Part shown: one piece after another, positions 55,892 to 64,000 of the stretch
How positions within the stretch are numbered: position 1 is the stretch's first letter
How the letters are laid out: the number at the start of each line of letters is the position of its first letter
Program-made: the position numbers and the translations under genes
Assembly: GCA_903994365.1 (NCBI GenBank)
Contig: CAJEXL010000009.1
Location: 1 to 64,000, forward strand
Source: an uncultured Chlorobiaceae bacterium
GTDB taxonomy: Bacteria; Bacteroidota; Chlorobiia; Chlorobiales; Chlorobiaceae
Length of the DNA: 64,000 nt
Direction: 5' to 3'
The notes under the pieces: model-generated
The model's input: only the letters and a program-made list of their open reading frames with translations
Database searches by the model: none
Told to the model about the DNA's origin: nothing

Positions 55892-56791
55892 ATGAGTGTA
55901 TTAGTGAACAAGGATACCCGCCTGCTTGTGCAGGGGATAACCGGTGCGGAAGGTACTTTCCATACCTCCCAGATTCTTGAATATGGAACCAACGTTGTTG
56001 CCGGGGTTACTCCAGGAAAAGGTGATCTTCTCTATCATGGAAACGAAAAAGACAAATTCTGTCGTCCAGTGCCCGTTTTCAATACAGTACGGGAAGCTGT
56101 AGAGAAAGCGGAAGCCAACGTCACGGTTATTTTTGTACCTGCACCATTTGCTGCTGATGCAATCATGGAGGCTGCGGATGCCGGTTTGAAAGTGATTATC
56201 TGTATTACCGAAGGTATTCCGGTCAACGACATGATGAAAGCTTTTGCCTTCGTCAAGCAGAAGGGAGCTGTTCTTATTGGGCCAAATTGTCCAGGTGTTA
56301 TTACTCCAGGAGAGGCCAAAGTTGGCATTATGCCAGGCTTTATCCATAAAAAAGGGACGATTGGTGTTGTTTCCCGCAGTGGAACCCTCACCTATGAAGC
56401 GGTACATCAACTTACCCAGGTAGGTCTGGGCCAGTCAACCTGTATTGGCATTGGTGGTGACCCGATTATTGGCACGCAGTTCATTGATGTGGTCAAGCTC
56501 TTTGCCGCTGATGATGAGACTGAAGGGCTGGTCATGATCGGTGAAATAGGTGGCAGTGCCGAAGAAGAGGCCGCTGCGTATATTCAGAAATATTTCAAAA
56601 AACCTGTGATTGGATTTATCGCTGGACGTACAGCGCCTCCTGGTCGCAGAATGGGACATGCCGGCGCAATTGTCTCTGGAGGAAAAGGCACGGCAGAAGA
56701 GAAGATAAAAGCTATGGAAGAGGCTGGCATTCACGTTGTTGACAGCCCGGCCGACATCGGTGAAGCGATGATCAAAGCTTTGGGCCGGTAA
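55892..56791 (+). CDS. sucD: Succinyl-CoA synthetase, alpha subunit
   Basis: A 299-residue SucD. The CoA-binding Rossmann domain has [11 protein letters not shown] (15-25), then [18 protein letters not shown] and the swinging phospho-histidine in [14 protein letters not shown]. In an organism with a reductive TCA cycle it would work toward succinyl-CoA. The beta subunit is not in the window. A hairpin at 56808-56841 follows. Confidence 0.94.
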   Translation: MSVLVNKDTRLLVQGITGAEGTFHTSQILEYGTNVVAGVTPGKGDLLYHGNEKDKFCRPVPVFNTVREAVEKAEANVTVIFVPAPFAADAIMEAADAGLKVIICITEGIPVNDMMKAFAFVKQKGAVLIGPNCPGVITPGEAKVGIMPGFIHKKGTIGVVSRSGTLTYEAVHQLTQVGLGQSTCIGIGGDPIIGTQFIDVVKLFAADDETEGLVMIGEIGGSAEEEAAAYIQKYFKKPVIGFIAGRTAPPGRRMGHAGAIVSGGKGTAEEKIKAMEEAGIHVVDSPADIGEAMIKALGR

Positions 56792-56807
56792 GATGTGATA
56801 CAACGTA

Positions 56808-56841
56808 TTGAGTGGACTCATAGGACTATGAGCCCACTCAA
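56808..56841. terminator. Hairpin between convergent sucD and the isomerase gene
   Basis: TTGAGTGG plus ACTCATAG pair with CTATGAG plus CCCACTCAA, a 16-base stem with one mismatch and a two-base loop. It lies between convergent genes and probably ends both transcripts. Confidence 0.6.
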
Positions 56842-56853
56842 TCTTGTAGCTCC

Positions 56854-57840
56854 TCAGATCCCCAGCGTAATCAAATCGTGGATATGCACCATTCCCACCG
56901 GTCGATTCTCTCGGTCGCACACCAGCAACTGCGTTATACGCCAGGTTTCAAGAATATCAAGACACTCTTTGGCCATTGTTGCGATAGTCACCGTTTTTGG
57001 ATGGGGGGTCATAACCTCTCCGGCATTCAGCCCTAAAAACTCTTTGCCACTCTGAACCAGGCGACGCAGGTCACCATCGGTAAATATTCCGCAAAGAGCG
57101 CCCTCACCATTAACAACAGCGCTCACCCCGTATCGTTTTGACGTCATTTCAAGGATAAGCTCAGCCACTGAGGCCTGTTCCGCCACAACAGGAACGGCGT
57201 TACCCTTGGCCATGATATCACTGACCTTCACGGTTAACCTTCTTCCAAGAGAACCTTTTGGATGAGTCAGTGCAAAATCTCTCTGTGTGAATTTTTTCTG
57301 TTGCATCAAACAAACTGCAAGCGCATCCCCCATTGCCAGCATTGCCGTCGTTGATGTTGTTGGTGCAAGATCGTAAGGACAGGCCTCTTTTTCTATACCG
57401 GTATCCAGGGCGATATCCGCATTCAGAGCAAGAAAAGAGCGAAGGTTTCCAGTCATGGCAATAATTTTTGCCCCGATCTGTCTGAGTGCAGGGAGGATAA
57501 AATTCAGCTCCTCCGTTGTACCGCTTTTCGACAGACAGAGAACAACATCGTGTGCTCCGACAATGCCAAGATCGCCGTGCGCAGCATCTGCGGGGTGAAG
57601 GAAAAGGGCTGTTGAGCCCGTTGACGACATTGTAGCAGCGATTTTCTGGCCAATAATACCCGACTTACCCATGCCGGAGATAATAATTTTCCCTTTGCAC
57701 GACGTTAAAAGCTCCACAGCAGTTGCAAAGCTCTCATCAAGCCGTTGTGCGATGAGGAGAATGGCTTGTGCCTCCTGTTCAAGGACTGTTTTTCCGCTTA
57801 CGGTAATGTTCTGGGTTTGGGATGGTTCGCTCATACTCAT
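56854..57840 (-). CDS. kdsD: Arabinose-5-phosphate isomerase (KdsD/GutQ family)
   Basis: A 328-residue SIS-domain sugar isomerase followed by two CBS domains. The SIS part (about 40-180) has the GMGKSGIIGQKIAATMSSTG motif broken by family variation, then HPADAAHGDLG and LSKSGTTEEL. The CBS pair runs from about 205 to the end. It converts ribulose 5-phosphate to arabinose 5-phosphate for Kdo and LPS. The isolated gene lies downstream of sucD on the opposite strand. Confidence 0.92.
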   Translation of the reverse strand: MSMSEPSQTQNITVSGKTVLEQEAQAILLIAQRLDESFATAVELLTSCKGKIIISGMGKSGIIGQKIAATMSSTGSTALFLHPADAAHGDLGIVGAHDVVLCLSKSGTTEELNFILPALRQIGAKIIAMTGNLRSFLALNADIALDTGIEKEACPYDLAPTTSTTAMLAMGDALAVCLMQQKKFTQRDFALTHPKGSLGRRLTVKVSDIMAKGNAVPVVAEQASVAELILEMTSKRYGVSAVVNGEGALCGIFTDGDLRRLVQSGKEFLGLNAGEVMTPHPKTVTIATMAKECLDILETWRITQLLVCDRENRPVGMVHIHDLITLGI

Positions 57841-57955
57841 CTGGCAGAATAGATGCTTCAGTGAAGAAAAGATGGGTGGTTACTATTTTTATAAAAGGTA
57901 ATATCGGCTAAATTGTTCAAATACCATTTTCTTTGTTAATCATAACCATTTCCTC

Positions 57956-58303
57956 ATGAGTTGGCTCGTTCTTCTGGGTTTATCCCTCTTCGTATTTTTT
58001 ATTTTTGTTGTTCTGTTTCGCAAGTTTTTGGGCTATATGAAAAAAGAGCAGAACCTGGTGATTGAGTCATTCCATGACGCGCTGATCGACAAAGATAATC
58101 CTGTTGGCCTGAACAAGGAAGAGCTGGACAAGCTCAAGCAGCAGCAGGAGGAGGCACAGCGACACCTCCGTGATGTCATCTCAAGAATCCCTGTCATTCA
58201 AAAAGACGGCAGGTTTCAGATTGATGAAGAGGCCATCAGGCAGAGACGCGCAGCGGCTCAAAGCAATGGAACGAGCGAGACGGTAACGAATGATAATATA
58301 TAA
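57956..58303 (+). CDS. Membrane-anchored coiled-coil protein, unknown
   Basis: A 115-residue protein with one N-terminal membrane helix (about 3-24), then a charged, probably coiled-coil segment (about 55-80, E-E-L-D-K-L-K-Q-Q-Q-E-E) and a polar tail. No family recognised. The flippase gene follows by 22 bases. Confidence 0.6.
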   Translation: MSWLVLLGLSLFVFFIFVVLFRKFLGYMKKEQNLVIESFHDALIDKDNPVGLNKEELDKLKQQQEEAQRHLRDVISRIPVIQKDGRFQIDEEAIRQRRAAAQSNGTSETVTNDNI

Positions 58304-58325
58304 GGCTCTCTGATTTTTCTTCTGC

Positions 58326-59846
58326 ATGCTCTCAAAATTAAAGCTTCTTTTCAAAGATACTGTTATCTACGGATCAAGTACCATTCTCGCCCGTAGCCTC
58401 AACTATCTGCTGGTTCCTCTTTATGCCAACAAACTCTCCACGTTTGATAATGGCACACAGACTATCATCTACGCCAATATAGCTCTGGCGAATGTTCTTT
58501 TTTCTTATGGCCTTGAGACCTCCTACCTCAAAGTGGTATCAGACTCTGCACAGAAAGAGAGAGACGAAACGCAGCTTTTTTCGACTGCATTTATCACACT
58601 CTTTGTGACTTCAACACTTTTTGCGTTTTGCATAGCCATCTTTGCTCCGGATATTGCCCAACTTATTGGCCTCTCTTCAGGTGACTACCTCTTTGTTCGG
58701 TTCGCAGCCCTGATTTTATGGCTTGATACGTTGCTTGTCATACCCTTTGCCGAGCTTCGTCTTAAAAGAAAAGCCTTTCAATTTGCCATTGCCAGAGTGG
58801 TTGGAGTGATTGCGGTGGTTGCCTGCGCGATTATTCTGATTGTCCCCTTCCATTTTGGATTGTCTGGAGTCTTTATTGCCGAGGCATTTGGCTCATTTGT
58901 GAGTCTTCTTCTGGTTACTCCTGTCTTCCGTCAGTTCAGGCTTTTCTACTCCTCGGTACAGTTGCGTGACATGCTGCGCATTGGCTTGCCCTATGTTCCA
59001 ACCGGTATCGCCGGTCTGTTGATTCATCTTATAGACCGGAACATATTAATTCGTATACCAGCCTCCGACATTGAGCGCATTTATGGCCCAGGCTATCAGC
59101 CATCTGACATTGTTGGGATTTATGGAAGGATCGCTGCTTTTGGTGTTGTTTTGCAGCTTGTTATCCAGGTTTTCCGCTTTGCATGGCAACCTTTTTTTCT
59201 GCAACACTCCAAAGATCCCGATGCCAAAAGGCTTTTTCAGCATGTGCTCAGCATTTCGACCCTTGTTACCATGTTTCTGGCGCTTGCAGCCACCTTTTTT
59301 GTACCGGATCTTGTTCGCTACCACTATGCAGGAAGCTTTTATCTGCTCCCTCCCCGTTATTGGATAGGGCTATCAATTCTGCCGTGGATATTTCTGAGTT
59401 ATGTCTTTGACATGATTTCAACCAACCTTTCTGCCGGGCTTCTCATCACAGGCAACACCCGTTACCTGCCCATAGTCACCTTTGCTGGCGCTGCAGTGAC
59501 CGCCATCTTCTGCTGGTGGTTTATTCCTCTGAGCGGGATGGATGGAGCGGCTTACGCCATTGTTGCCGGTACAGCCGTCATGTGCCTGGTGATGGCATGG
59601 TACTCCCTGAAAGTTTTTCCTGTACGCCACGACTGGTTCAAGCTGTTCCTCATTTTTGTTGCAGGCATTGCAATGGCCTCAATCCAGTTCTCCATCGGCG
59701 CAGAACTTCAGCGAACAGGAGCTGCAATGACCATGAAAGGGGGATTACTGTTGCTCTATCTCGGTATTGCCATAGCACTCTTCCATAAGGAGGCTGCGCT
59801 TGTTATGGAGAAAGTCGGTAACAAATTCGCAAAGAGGATGCAATAG
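58326..59846 (+). CDS. Oligosaccharide flippase (Wzx/MATE-MVF superfamily)
   Basis: A 506-residue protein with about 14 predicted hydrophobic segments spread along its length, beginning with the Wzx-like [17 protein letters not shown] opening (about 6-22). Such flippases move lipid-linked sugar repeat units across the inner membrane. No glycosyltransferase neighbours are present, so the substrate cannot be assigned. It could also be a MurJ-like protein. Confidence 0.8.
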   Translation: MLSKLKLLFKDTVIYGSSTILARSLNYLLVPLYANKLSTFDNGTQTIIYANIALANVLFSYGLETSYLKVVSDSAQKERDETQLFSTAFITLFVTSTLFAFCIAIFAPDIAQLIGLSSGDYLFVRFAALILWLDTLLVIPFAELRLKRKAFQFAIARVVGVIAVVACAIILIVPFHFGLSGVFIAEAFGSFVSLLLVTPVFRQFRLFYSSVQLRDMLRIGLPYVPTGIAGLLIHLIDRNILIRIPASDIERIYGPGYQPSDIVGIYGRIAAFGVVLQLVIQVFRFAWQPFFLQHSKDPDAKRLFQHVLSISTLVTMFLALAATFFVPDLVRYHYAGSFYLLPPRYWIGLSILPWIFLSYVFDMISTNLSAGLLITGNTRYLPIVTFAGAAVTAIFCWWFIPLSGMDGAAYAIVAGTAVMCLVMAWYSLKVFPVRHDWFKLFLIFVAGIAMASIQFSIGAELQRTGAAMTMKGGLLLLYLGIAIALFHKEAALVMEKVGNKFAKRMQ

Positions 59847-59860
59847 AAGTGCGTAATTTT

Positions 59861-60358
59861 TTACTGCCGTTGTTCAATCCATTGATTCATTCTCCTTGCG
59901 TGCCTGTGTGCCGTAATCTGGTTAAGCACCTGTTTGAGCGAATCACGTTGCGCAGGTCTGCATACCTTTGCCAGTTCATGAAAATGCAGAGCAAGTTCAC
60001 GCTCTATGGTAACATGATGATTGCCGATACTTGAGGCTATAGTCTCAACTCTTTTCTTATCAGGGTTCTCTTTGAGTGACTCTTCCACCAGTTGTTGTTT
60101 CAGCAGCGCGATACTCTCCATCTGAGGCCTGACTTTTATAAAATGCTGTTGACGCAGTTGACGGAAAGAGAGAGCCTGGGATTTGCTGAGGGCCAGAGAC
60201 TCAACAAATGCAGCATGCGCTCCAAATCGATCTCCTCCGGATATTGTCGGAACGCTGCACCTGTTTTGCCAAAAGAGCATACCAAGCAGCGTTACATTAA
60301 ACACCGCAAGAAGAACAAAAGCTGCTGTAACAAGGCGCCTGGAGGCGAGAAAATTCAT
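59861..60358 (-). CDS. Periplasmic Spy/CnrX-like sensor protein
   Basis: A 165-residue protein with an N-terminal membrane anchor (about 9-29) and an all-helical domain. L-S-x-x-Q-A-L-S-F-R-Q-L-R-Q-Q-H-F precedes a second half with E-R-E-L-A-L-H-F-H-E-L and C-x-P-A-Q-R-D-S-L. These are features of the Spy/CpxP and CnrX/heavy-metal-sensor superfamily. Histidines are enriched near the end. Fourth gene downstream of the ECF sigma factor, so probably a sensor or effector of that system. Confidence 0.65.
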   Translation of the reverse strand: MNFLASRRLVTAAFVLLAVFNVTLLGMLFWQNRCSVPTISGGDRFGAHAAFVESLALSKSQALSFRQLRQQHFIKVRPQMESIALLKQQLVEESLKENPDKKRVETIASSIGNHHVTIERELALHFHELAKVCRPAQRDSLKQVLNQITAHRHARRMNQWIEQRQ

Positions 60359-60448
60359 GGTATTATCAAGGGTCAGGTTTTCCTCTGCATAAAAAAGCAG
60401 GCAGGCTCCTGTGCTGCCTGCTTTTTTATACTTTCCGGGTATAGTTAC

Positions 60449-60907
60449 TTATTTCCGCATCATTCCACCATAACCACCTGGTCTCGGCCATCCATCCATC
60501 ATGCTGCGCATGGAATCGAGTTGAGCAGGGGTCAATATTGCAGCCACTTCGGCCATTTGAGTACTCCTCAGGCGAACAAGCGCTGCATGCTGTTTTCCAA
60601 TCTTTTCTGAAAGCTGATCAATTTTTTTGTTATCCGGCTTCGTTTTCAATGACTCTGTTTGTAAATCACGCTCCATAGCCGCAAGCACTCTTCTTTCGGA
60701 TGATATCTTGCGAAAATGAATTGACTGGAGCTCATCCATCTTCTCACTTTGTTTCTCGCTCAGTCCCAGGCGCTCCTCCATCATGGTTACCCCGCATCCT
60801 GCTCCTCTGCCACCGAATACACCCAATGGGCAACCCGGGGCTGCTGAAGCGCTGTTGAATCCAAGCAGCAATGCTGATGCCGCCAATACCACCAATGTTT
60901 TTTTCAT
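60449..60907 (-). CDS. Spy/CpxP-family periplasmic protein
   Basis: A 152-residue protein with a Sec signal peptide (about 1-22, ending A-S-A), a cysteine pair in P-G-C-P-L-G-V-F-G-G-R-G-A-G-C, then the Spy-like helices (LGLSEKQSEKMDELQ, and LTPAQLDSMRSMM). The repeated L-S/T-x-x-Q motif is the LTxxQ signature of the family. It may bind unfolded proteins or metals in the periplasm. The ATG pair at 60907/60910 follows AGGAG; 60907 gives normal spacing. Confidence 0.75.
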   Translation of the reverse strand: MKKTLVVLAASALLLGFNSASAAPGCPLGVFGGRGAGCGVTMMEERLGLSEKQSEKMDELQSIHFRKISSERRVLAAMERDLQTESLKTKPDNKKIDQLSEKIGKQHAALVRLRSTQMAEVAAILTPAQLDSMRSMMDGWPRPGGYGGMMRK

Positions 60908-60966
60908 CATCTCTCCTTTTTGTCGTGTGTGTCGTCGTTCCATGGTTATTAGAAATAAAACAGAAG

Positions 60967-61329
60967 TCAAGGTGTCGTCGTGCGTTCATAAGAGGTGGTC
61001 TGATCGTAGTAAGCAAACTCCTGACTTGAATAATCATCACTCTGACTCTCTGCAAGTTGGCCAACAGTTGTCATCGCGCGGTCTTCACCAACCTTCACGA
61101 GAAGAAGCGCTGAGGCAAGATTGATAACAAGAAGCAAGACAATAAACGCCAACTTGTACCCGATGCTCAAGTTGCTGCGGCTTTTCCCCCCCTCTTCAAG
61201 TTCATCCTCTACTCTCTGCATAAGCCGTACCCTGAAAAGATGATGAACCTCAAGAGGCTTCACCTCATCAAGTAACTGCATAGTCTGCATCACTTCTGCC
61301 TCTACCTCTTCATTATACTGTTTCATCAT
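60967..61329 (-). CDS. Single-pass membrane protein, candidate anti-sigma factor
   Basis: A 120-residue protein with a cytoplasmic N-terminal part (about 1-55, rich in Glu and Val-Met), one membrane helix (about 58-80), and a polar periplasmic tail ending in T-T-T-P. It immediately follows the ECF sigma gene, where anti-sigma factors normally sit. No HxxxCxxC zinc motif or other recognised anti-sigma motif is seen. The start at 61329 follows an AGGAG. Function is inferred from position and topology only. Confidence 0.5.
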   Translation of the reverse strand: MMKQYNEEVEAEVMQTMQLLDEVKPLEVHHLFRVRLMQRVEDELEEGGKSRSNLSIGYKLAFIVLLLVINLASALLLVKVGEDRAMTTVGQLAESQSDDYSSQEFAYYDQTTSYERTTTP

Positions 61330-61391
61330 TTTCTCCTGTTTCATTACGTAGGACGACAGGTTTCTGAAAAACTTGCGGTTTCTGAAAAAAA

Positions 61392-61934
61392 TCAATGTTC
61401 TGCATAGTAAGCATAGAGCTTGTCATGAAGCTTTTTTTTTGCCCTGTGTACCAGTGACTCGATGGCTGGAATTGATGTTTTGAGGATATCAGCAATCTCC
61501 TGATTACTGTAGCCCTCCAGTTTGCTGAGGATGAATGCTGTTTTCTGGCTGTCAGGGAGAGAATTAATTGCACCGTGTAATACTCTGGCACGATCGTTCT
61601 CTGCGAATACCTCTGCGGGATTATCACGAGAGGGTGCCGCAATAGAATCCGCTGGATCAGTGAGACCTATCATCCTTTTCAGCGAACTGAACCGCTTTTT
61701 CCGGTTCAGTCGGCGCAGATGATCAAGGGATTTTGTGACAGCAATCCGGTATATCCAGGTTGATAGTTTTGACTCTTCACGGAACTGCTCCAGCGACCGG
61801 AAAACCTCAACAAAGACATCCTGCGCAAGATCCTCAGCGTCTTCACGGTTAAAGACAAATCGAAAGCAGGTATTGATCACCATCTCCTGATGTTCAGTCA
61901 CAAGGCTCTTGAACAACTCATCCTGTGAGCTCAT
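61392..61934 (-). CDS. ECF-type RNA polymerase sigma factor
   Basis: A 180-residue ECF sigma-70. Region 2 (about 10-80) has [13 protein letters not shown] and [15 protein letters not shown]. Region 4 (about 115-175) has [26 protein letters not shown] and the helix-turn-helix recognition helix near [13 protein letters not shown]. Region 3 is absent, as usual. The ATG at 61934 is preceded by AAGGA. It heads a group with the membrane protein and two Spy-like proteins, and follows the mutase gene by 25 bases. Confidence 0.9.
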   Translation of the reverse strand: MSSQDELFKSLVTEHQEMVINTCFRFVFNREDAEDLAQDVFVEVFRSLEQFREESKLSTWIYRIAVTKSLDHLRRLNRKKRFSSLKRMIGLTDPADSIAAPSRDNPAEVFAENDRARVLHGAINSLPDSQKTAFILSKLEGYSNQEIADILKTSIPAIESLVHRAKKKLHDKLYAYYAEH

Positions 61935-61959
61935 CTTTGTCCTTGTGCCCTCACACTCA

Positions 61960-63342
61960 TCAGGCAAGCTTTGCTGCAAAGGCAAGTACCTTGTCGACCT
62001 TCTCCTGAGAGTCAGCTTCGCAATAAATGCGTAATACCGGTTCCGTGCCTGATGGCCGTATCAGCATCCATCCACCCTCAAAATGATATTTATAGCCATC
62101 AAGATTACTGAACTTCACTACTTTGAAGCCAGCAATCGATTCAAGGTTTCCGCCTGCTGCACGGTCGATAATCGCCTGCTTTTTTGCATCGCTTACATGC
62201 AGGTCGAGGCGATTGTAGCAGAAAAAGCCATACTCATCATAAAGCTCTTCAACAAGCTGTGAAAGGGTTTTATCCCGACGAGTCATCATTTCAAGAATCA
62301 GCAGCCCTGTATAGACTCCGTCGCGCTCGGGCAGGAAGGCTGTAATGCCTATGCCGCCTGACTCTTCACCACCCATAAGAATATCGTTGGTGGTCATGAG
62401 TTTGCTCACATGCTTGAAGCCGACTTGCAGCTCATGCATGACAAGATTATGCTTATGGCATATTTTGTCGATCACGTCGGTCAGGGCAAAGGTCTTTGCA
62501 ACCTCACCTGTTTTATGCTTCTCCTCAACGAGATCTTTGAGAATAATGGCAAAGAGTTTATGTGAATCAACAAATGCTCCATTTTCATCAAGCATGCCGA
62601 TCCTGTCGGCATCACCATCATTGATAATGGCAACATCGGGTTCAACCTCCTTGAAAAATTCGATAAACTCCCCGATATACTGAGGCATTGGCTCCGGATT
62701 GATTCCTCCAAAACCGGGATTAACACTACAGTGGTAGCAACTGAGCATCGACTCATCAAACAGGCTGGTGAGCAGATCCTGCCCGGCACCATACATGGCG
62801 TTGTGTGCTATCTTGATTCTTGACTCGCGGATCAACGGCAGATCAATGGAGCTTTTCAGGTAACTGAGGTAGAAACCCTTCATATCGACCAGCTCAACCA
62901 GCTTTTTGTCACCCTTGATCTCCGTTGCCGGATCAATAAGCTCAAGGTTTTTTTCTATTTCAGCAATCACCTCTGGATGTGCGGGGCCACCATACGATGC
63001 CTTGACCTTGAATCCATTATATATTGAGGGGTTATGGGAAGCGGTAATGACAATACCTCCCGCAAGCTGTTTCGCTTTTGTGAAAAGAGAGACGGCTGGA
63101 GTTGAGGCAAAGCTGTTCGACAGAAAAACCTTCAGCCCTTGTGAAGAGGAGACCTCGGCGGTATATTCAGCAAAGTCCCTGGACATAAAGCGTGTGTCGT
63201 ATCCGACGCATACCCCTTTTGCCCGGTTAGGGTGACCAAGAAAATAGCGTGCAGATGCCAGCGCAGCAAGCTTCAGGTTATCAAAGGTGTAATCCTTTGC
63301 AATAATTGCGCGCCATCCGTCAGTACCGAATTTAACTTGCAT
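61960..63342 (-). CDS. Phosphoglucomutase / phosphomannomutase family enzyme
   Basis: A 460-residue alpha-D-phosphohexomutase, different from the one at 42315. It has FGTDGWR (5-11), the catalytic TASHNP loop, the metal loop NDGDADRIG, the sugar-binding GGEESGG and the terminal RPSGTEP. All sites are intact. It would interconvert hexose 1- and 6-phosphates for glycogen or sugar nucleotides. It is divergent from lpxB and may be the first gene of the ECF sigma transcript. Confidence 0.92.
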   Translation of the reverse strand: MQVKFGTDGWRAIIAKDYTFDNLKLAALASARYFLGHPNRAKGVCVGYDTRFMSRDFAEYTAEVSSSQGLKVFLSNSFASTPAVSLFTKAKQLAGGIVITASHNPSIYNGFKVKASYGGPAHPEVIAEIEKNLELIDPATEIKGDKKLVELVDMKGFYLSYLKSSIDLPLIRESRIKIAHNAMYGAGQDLLTSLFDESMLSCYHCSVNPGFGGINPEPMPQYIGEFIEFFKEVEPDVAIINDGDADRIGMLDENGAFVDSHKLFAIILKDLVEEKHKTGEVAKTFALTDVIDKICHKHNLVMHELQVGFKHVSKLMTTNDILMGGEESGGIGITAFLPERDGVYTGLLILEMMTRRDKTLSQLVEELYDEYGFFCYNRLDLHVSDAKKQAIIDRAAGGNLESIAGFKVVKFSNLDGYKYHFEGGWMLIRPSGTEPVLRIYCEADSQEKVDKVLAFAAKLA

Positions 63343-63459
63343 TCTTTATTGATTTTGATATAATTAAGCGAGGGAATAACTCTGGCATAGCAATAAAAGA
63401 TAAATAAACCAAACGAAGATACAGATTTTCGGTCGTTCATCCAATTATCATCTTTTTTG

Positions 63460-64000
63460 ATGGCAAAGAAGCTTTTTGTTTTAGCCGGTGAAGTTTCCGG
63501 AGATATGCATGCTGCCGGAGCCATTGCTGAATTGTTGCGGTCGCGTCCTGATGTCAAGGTATTCGGGATTGGTGGTCCGAAAATCAGGGAGCTTGGTGCG
63601 GATCTGCTCTATGACACTGCGCAGATGAGCATTATGGGCCTGGTCGAGGTGATTAAACATGCAAGCTTTCTCCGGAGGGTTATTCGTGAGCTAAAGGCGG
63701 CCGTCATTCTTGAAAAACCATCAGTTGCGCTTCTTGTGGATTATCCGGGCATGAACCTCATCATGGCCCGTTTTTTGCGCGAGCTGGGGATTCCCGTTAT
63801 CTACTATATCTCTCCCCAGGTTTGGGCATAGAAAGAGGGGCGCGTCAAGGCGATCAAGCGTGATGTTGACAGGTTGCTGGTTATTTTTGATTTCGAAGTT
63901 GAATTTTTTCAGCGTCACGGCATTAACGCGGAGTTTGTCGGTCATCCTGTCATTGAAGAGCTTGCAGAACTCAGCTTTCCTCCTCGGGAGTTGTTTCTGG
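63460..64000 (+). pseudogene. lpxB: Lipid-A-disaccharide synthase with an in-frame stop (runs past window end)
   Basis: LpxB (GT19) joins UDP-diacyl-GlcN to lipid X to make the lipid A disaccharide. The frame opens with KLFVLAGEVSGDMHAAG, then IGGPKIRELG and Y-Y-I-S-P-Q-V-W-A. At 63829 the codon is TAG where the family has a conserved tryptophan (V-W-A-W). Homology continues in the same frame after it (KEGRVKAIKRDVDRLL, then FQRHGINAEFVGHP) to the window end. A single G-to-A change would explain it. The ATG at 63460 is the start; the TTG just before is rejected. Sequencing error or nonsense mutation are the main readings. Confidence 0.85.

Noticed and set aside
63829-63831. TAG in lpxB read as pyrrolysine or programmed read-through
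   Set aside because: LpxB has tryptophan here and no pyrrolysine machinery is indicated; a point mutation or read error is simpler.
1-64000. CRISPR array, rRNA or insertion sequence
   Set aside because: No regularly spaced repeats, rRNA-like stretches or transposase frames were seen.

Overview
The window is chromosomal DNA from a Gram-negative, lipid-A-making bacterium. It is most likely a green sulfur bacterium (Chlorobiaceae, Chlorobium/Pelodictyon group). That is an inference from the flavour and neighbourhoods of the proteins: a TrpB2-type tryptophan synthase beta chain, a type 2 isopentenyl-diphosphate isomerase beside a polyprenyl synthase, an omega subunit next to gmk, and many Chlorobi-like envelope proteins. 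No marker gene such as rRNA is present to prove it.

Positions 1-3040 form an accessory island. It holds the 3' end of an Mrr-type restriction endonuclease ending inside a good attC-like site (388-484), two addiction-module antitoxins whose ParE partners are truncated, a PIN-domain toxin with a small partner gene that runs into a degenerate attC-like hairpin, a decayed antitoxin/toxin relic, and a frameshifted Fic gene. No integrase is visible. The layout suggests a decaying cassette cluster lacking an integrase.

From 3050 on the window is dense core genome. Main blocks are: trpB2 and tRNA-Leu(UAA) (-); thiL (-); ftsY (+); a DUF123 protein (-); pcm and a PpiD/SurA-type chaperone (+); a long minus-strand run rfaE2-tamB-coaBC-udg-dnaB-ptsI (20604 to 10296); an LpxL-type acyltransferase (+); a redoxin and a small membrane protein (+); then a translation/transcription superoperon rimP-nusA-infB-rbfA-truB-ribF-rpsO-yicC-gmk-rpoZ-VOC (22553 to 32448), led by a terminator-like hairpin. 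Minus-strand groups follow: skp-lptC-panD-glmU-like, and fni-polyprenyl synthase-dprA, with a FkbM methyltransferase inserted between skp and dprA beside a relic of a second dprA tail. Next come an FtsX-type permease, an MsbA-type exporter with a phosphohexomutase, rpsT, ruvA, folC, rho, a 35-residue bS22-like gene, tRNA-Lys and tRNA-Leu(GAG), etfBA, a bifunctional nuclease, bamA, uppS, gatA, sucD, an arabinose-5-phosphate isomerase, a flippase, an ECF sigma/membrane protein/two Spy-like proteins module, a phosphomannomutase and lpxB.

The theme is outer-membrane and LPS construction (BamA, TamB, Skp, PpiD, LptC, LpxL-like, LpxB, KdsD, RfaE2, MsbA-like, flippase) interleaved with the information-processing core. 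The strongest anomalies are: an in-frame TAG replacing a conserved Trp codon in lpxB (63829); a perfect 108-bp inverted repeat (46458-46565 and 50746-50853) that duplicates the bfn/bamA convergent junction upstream of rho; the diverged dprA tail relic with a 19-bp tandem duplication beside the FkbM gene; the attC-like sites in the accessory island; and an ECF sigma module that resembles cnr/Spy-type envelope sensing but has no recognisable zinc anti-sigma motif.
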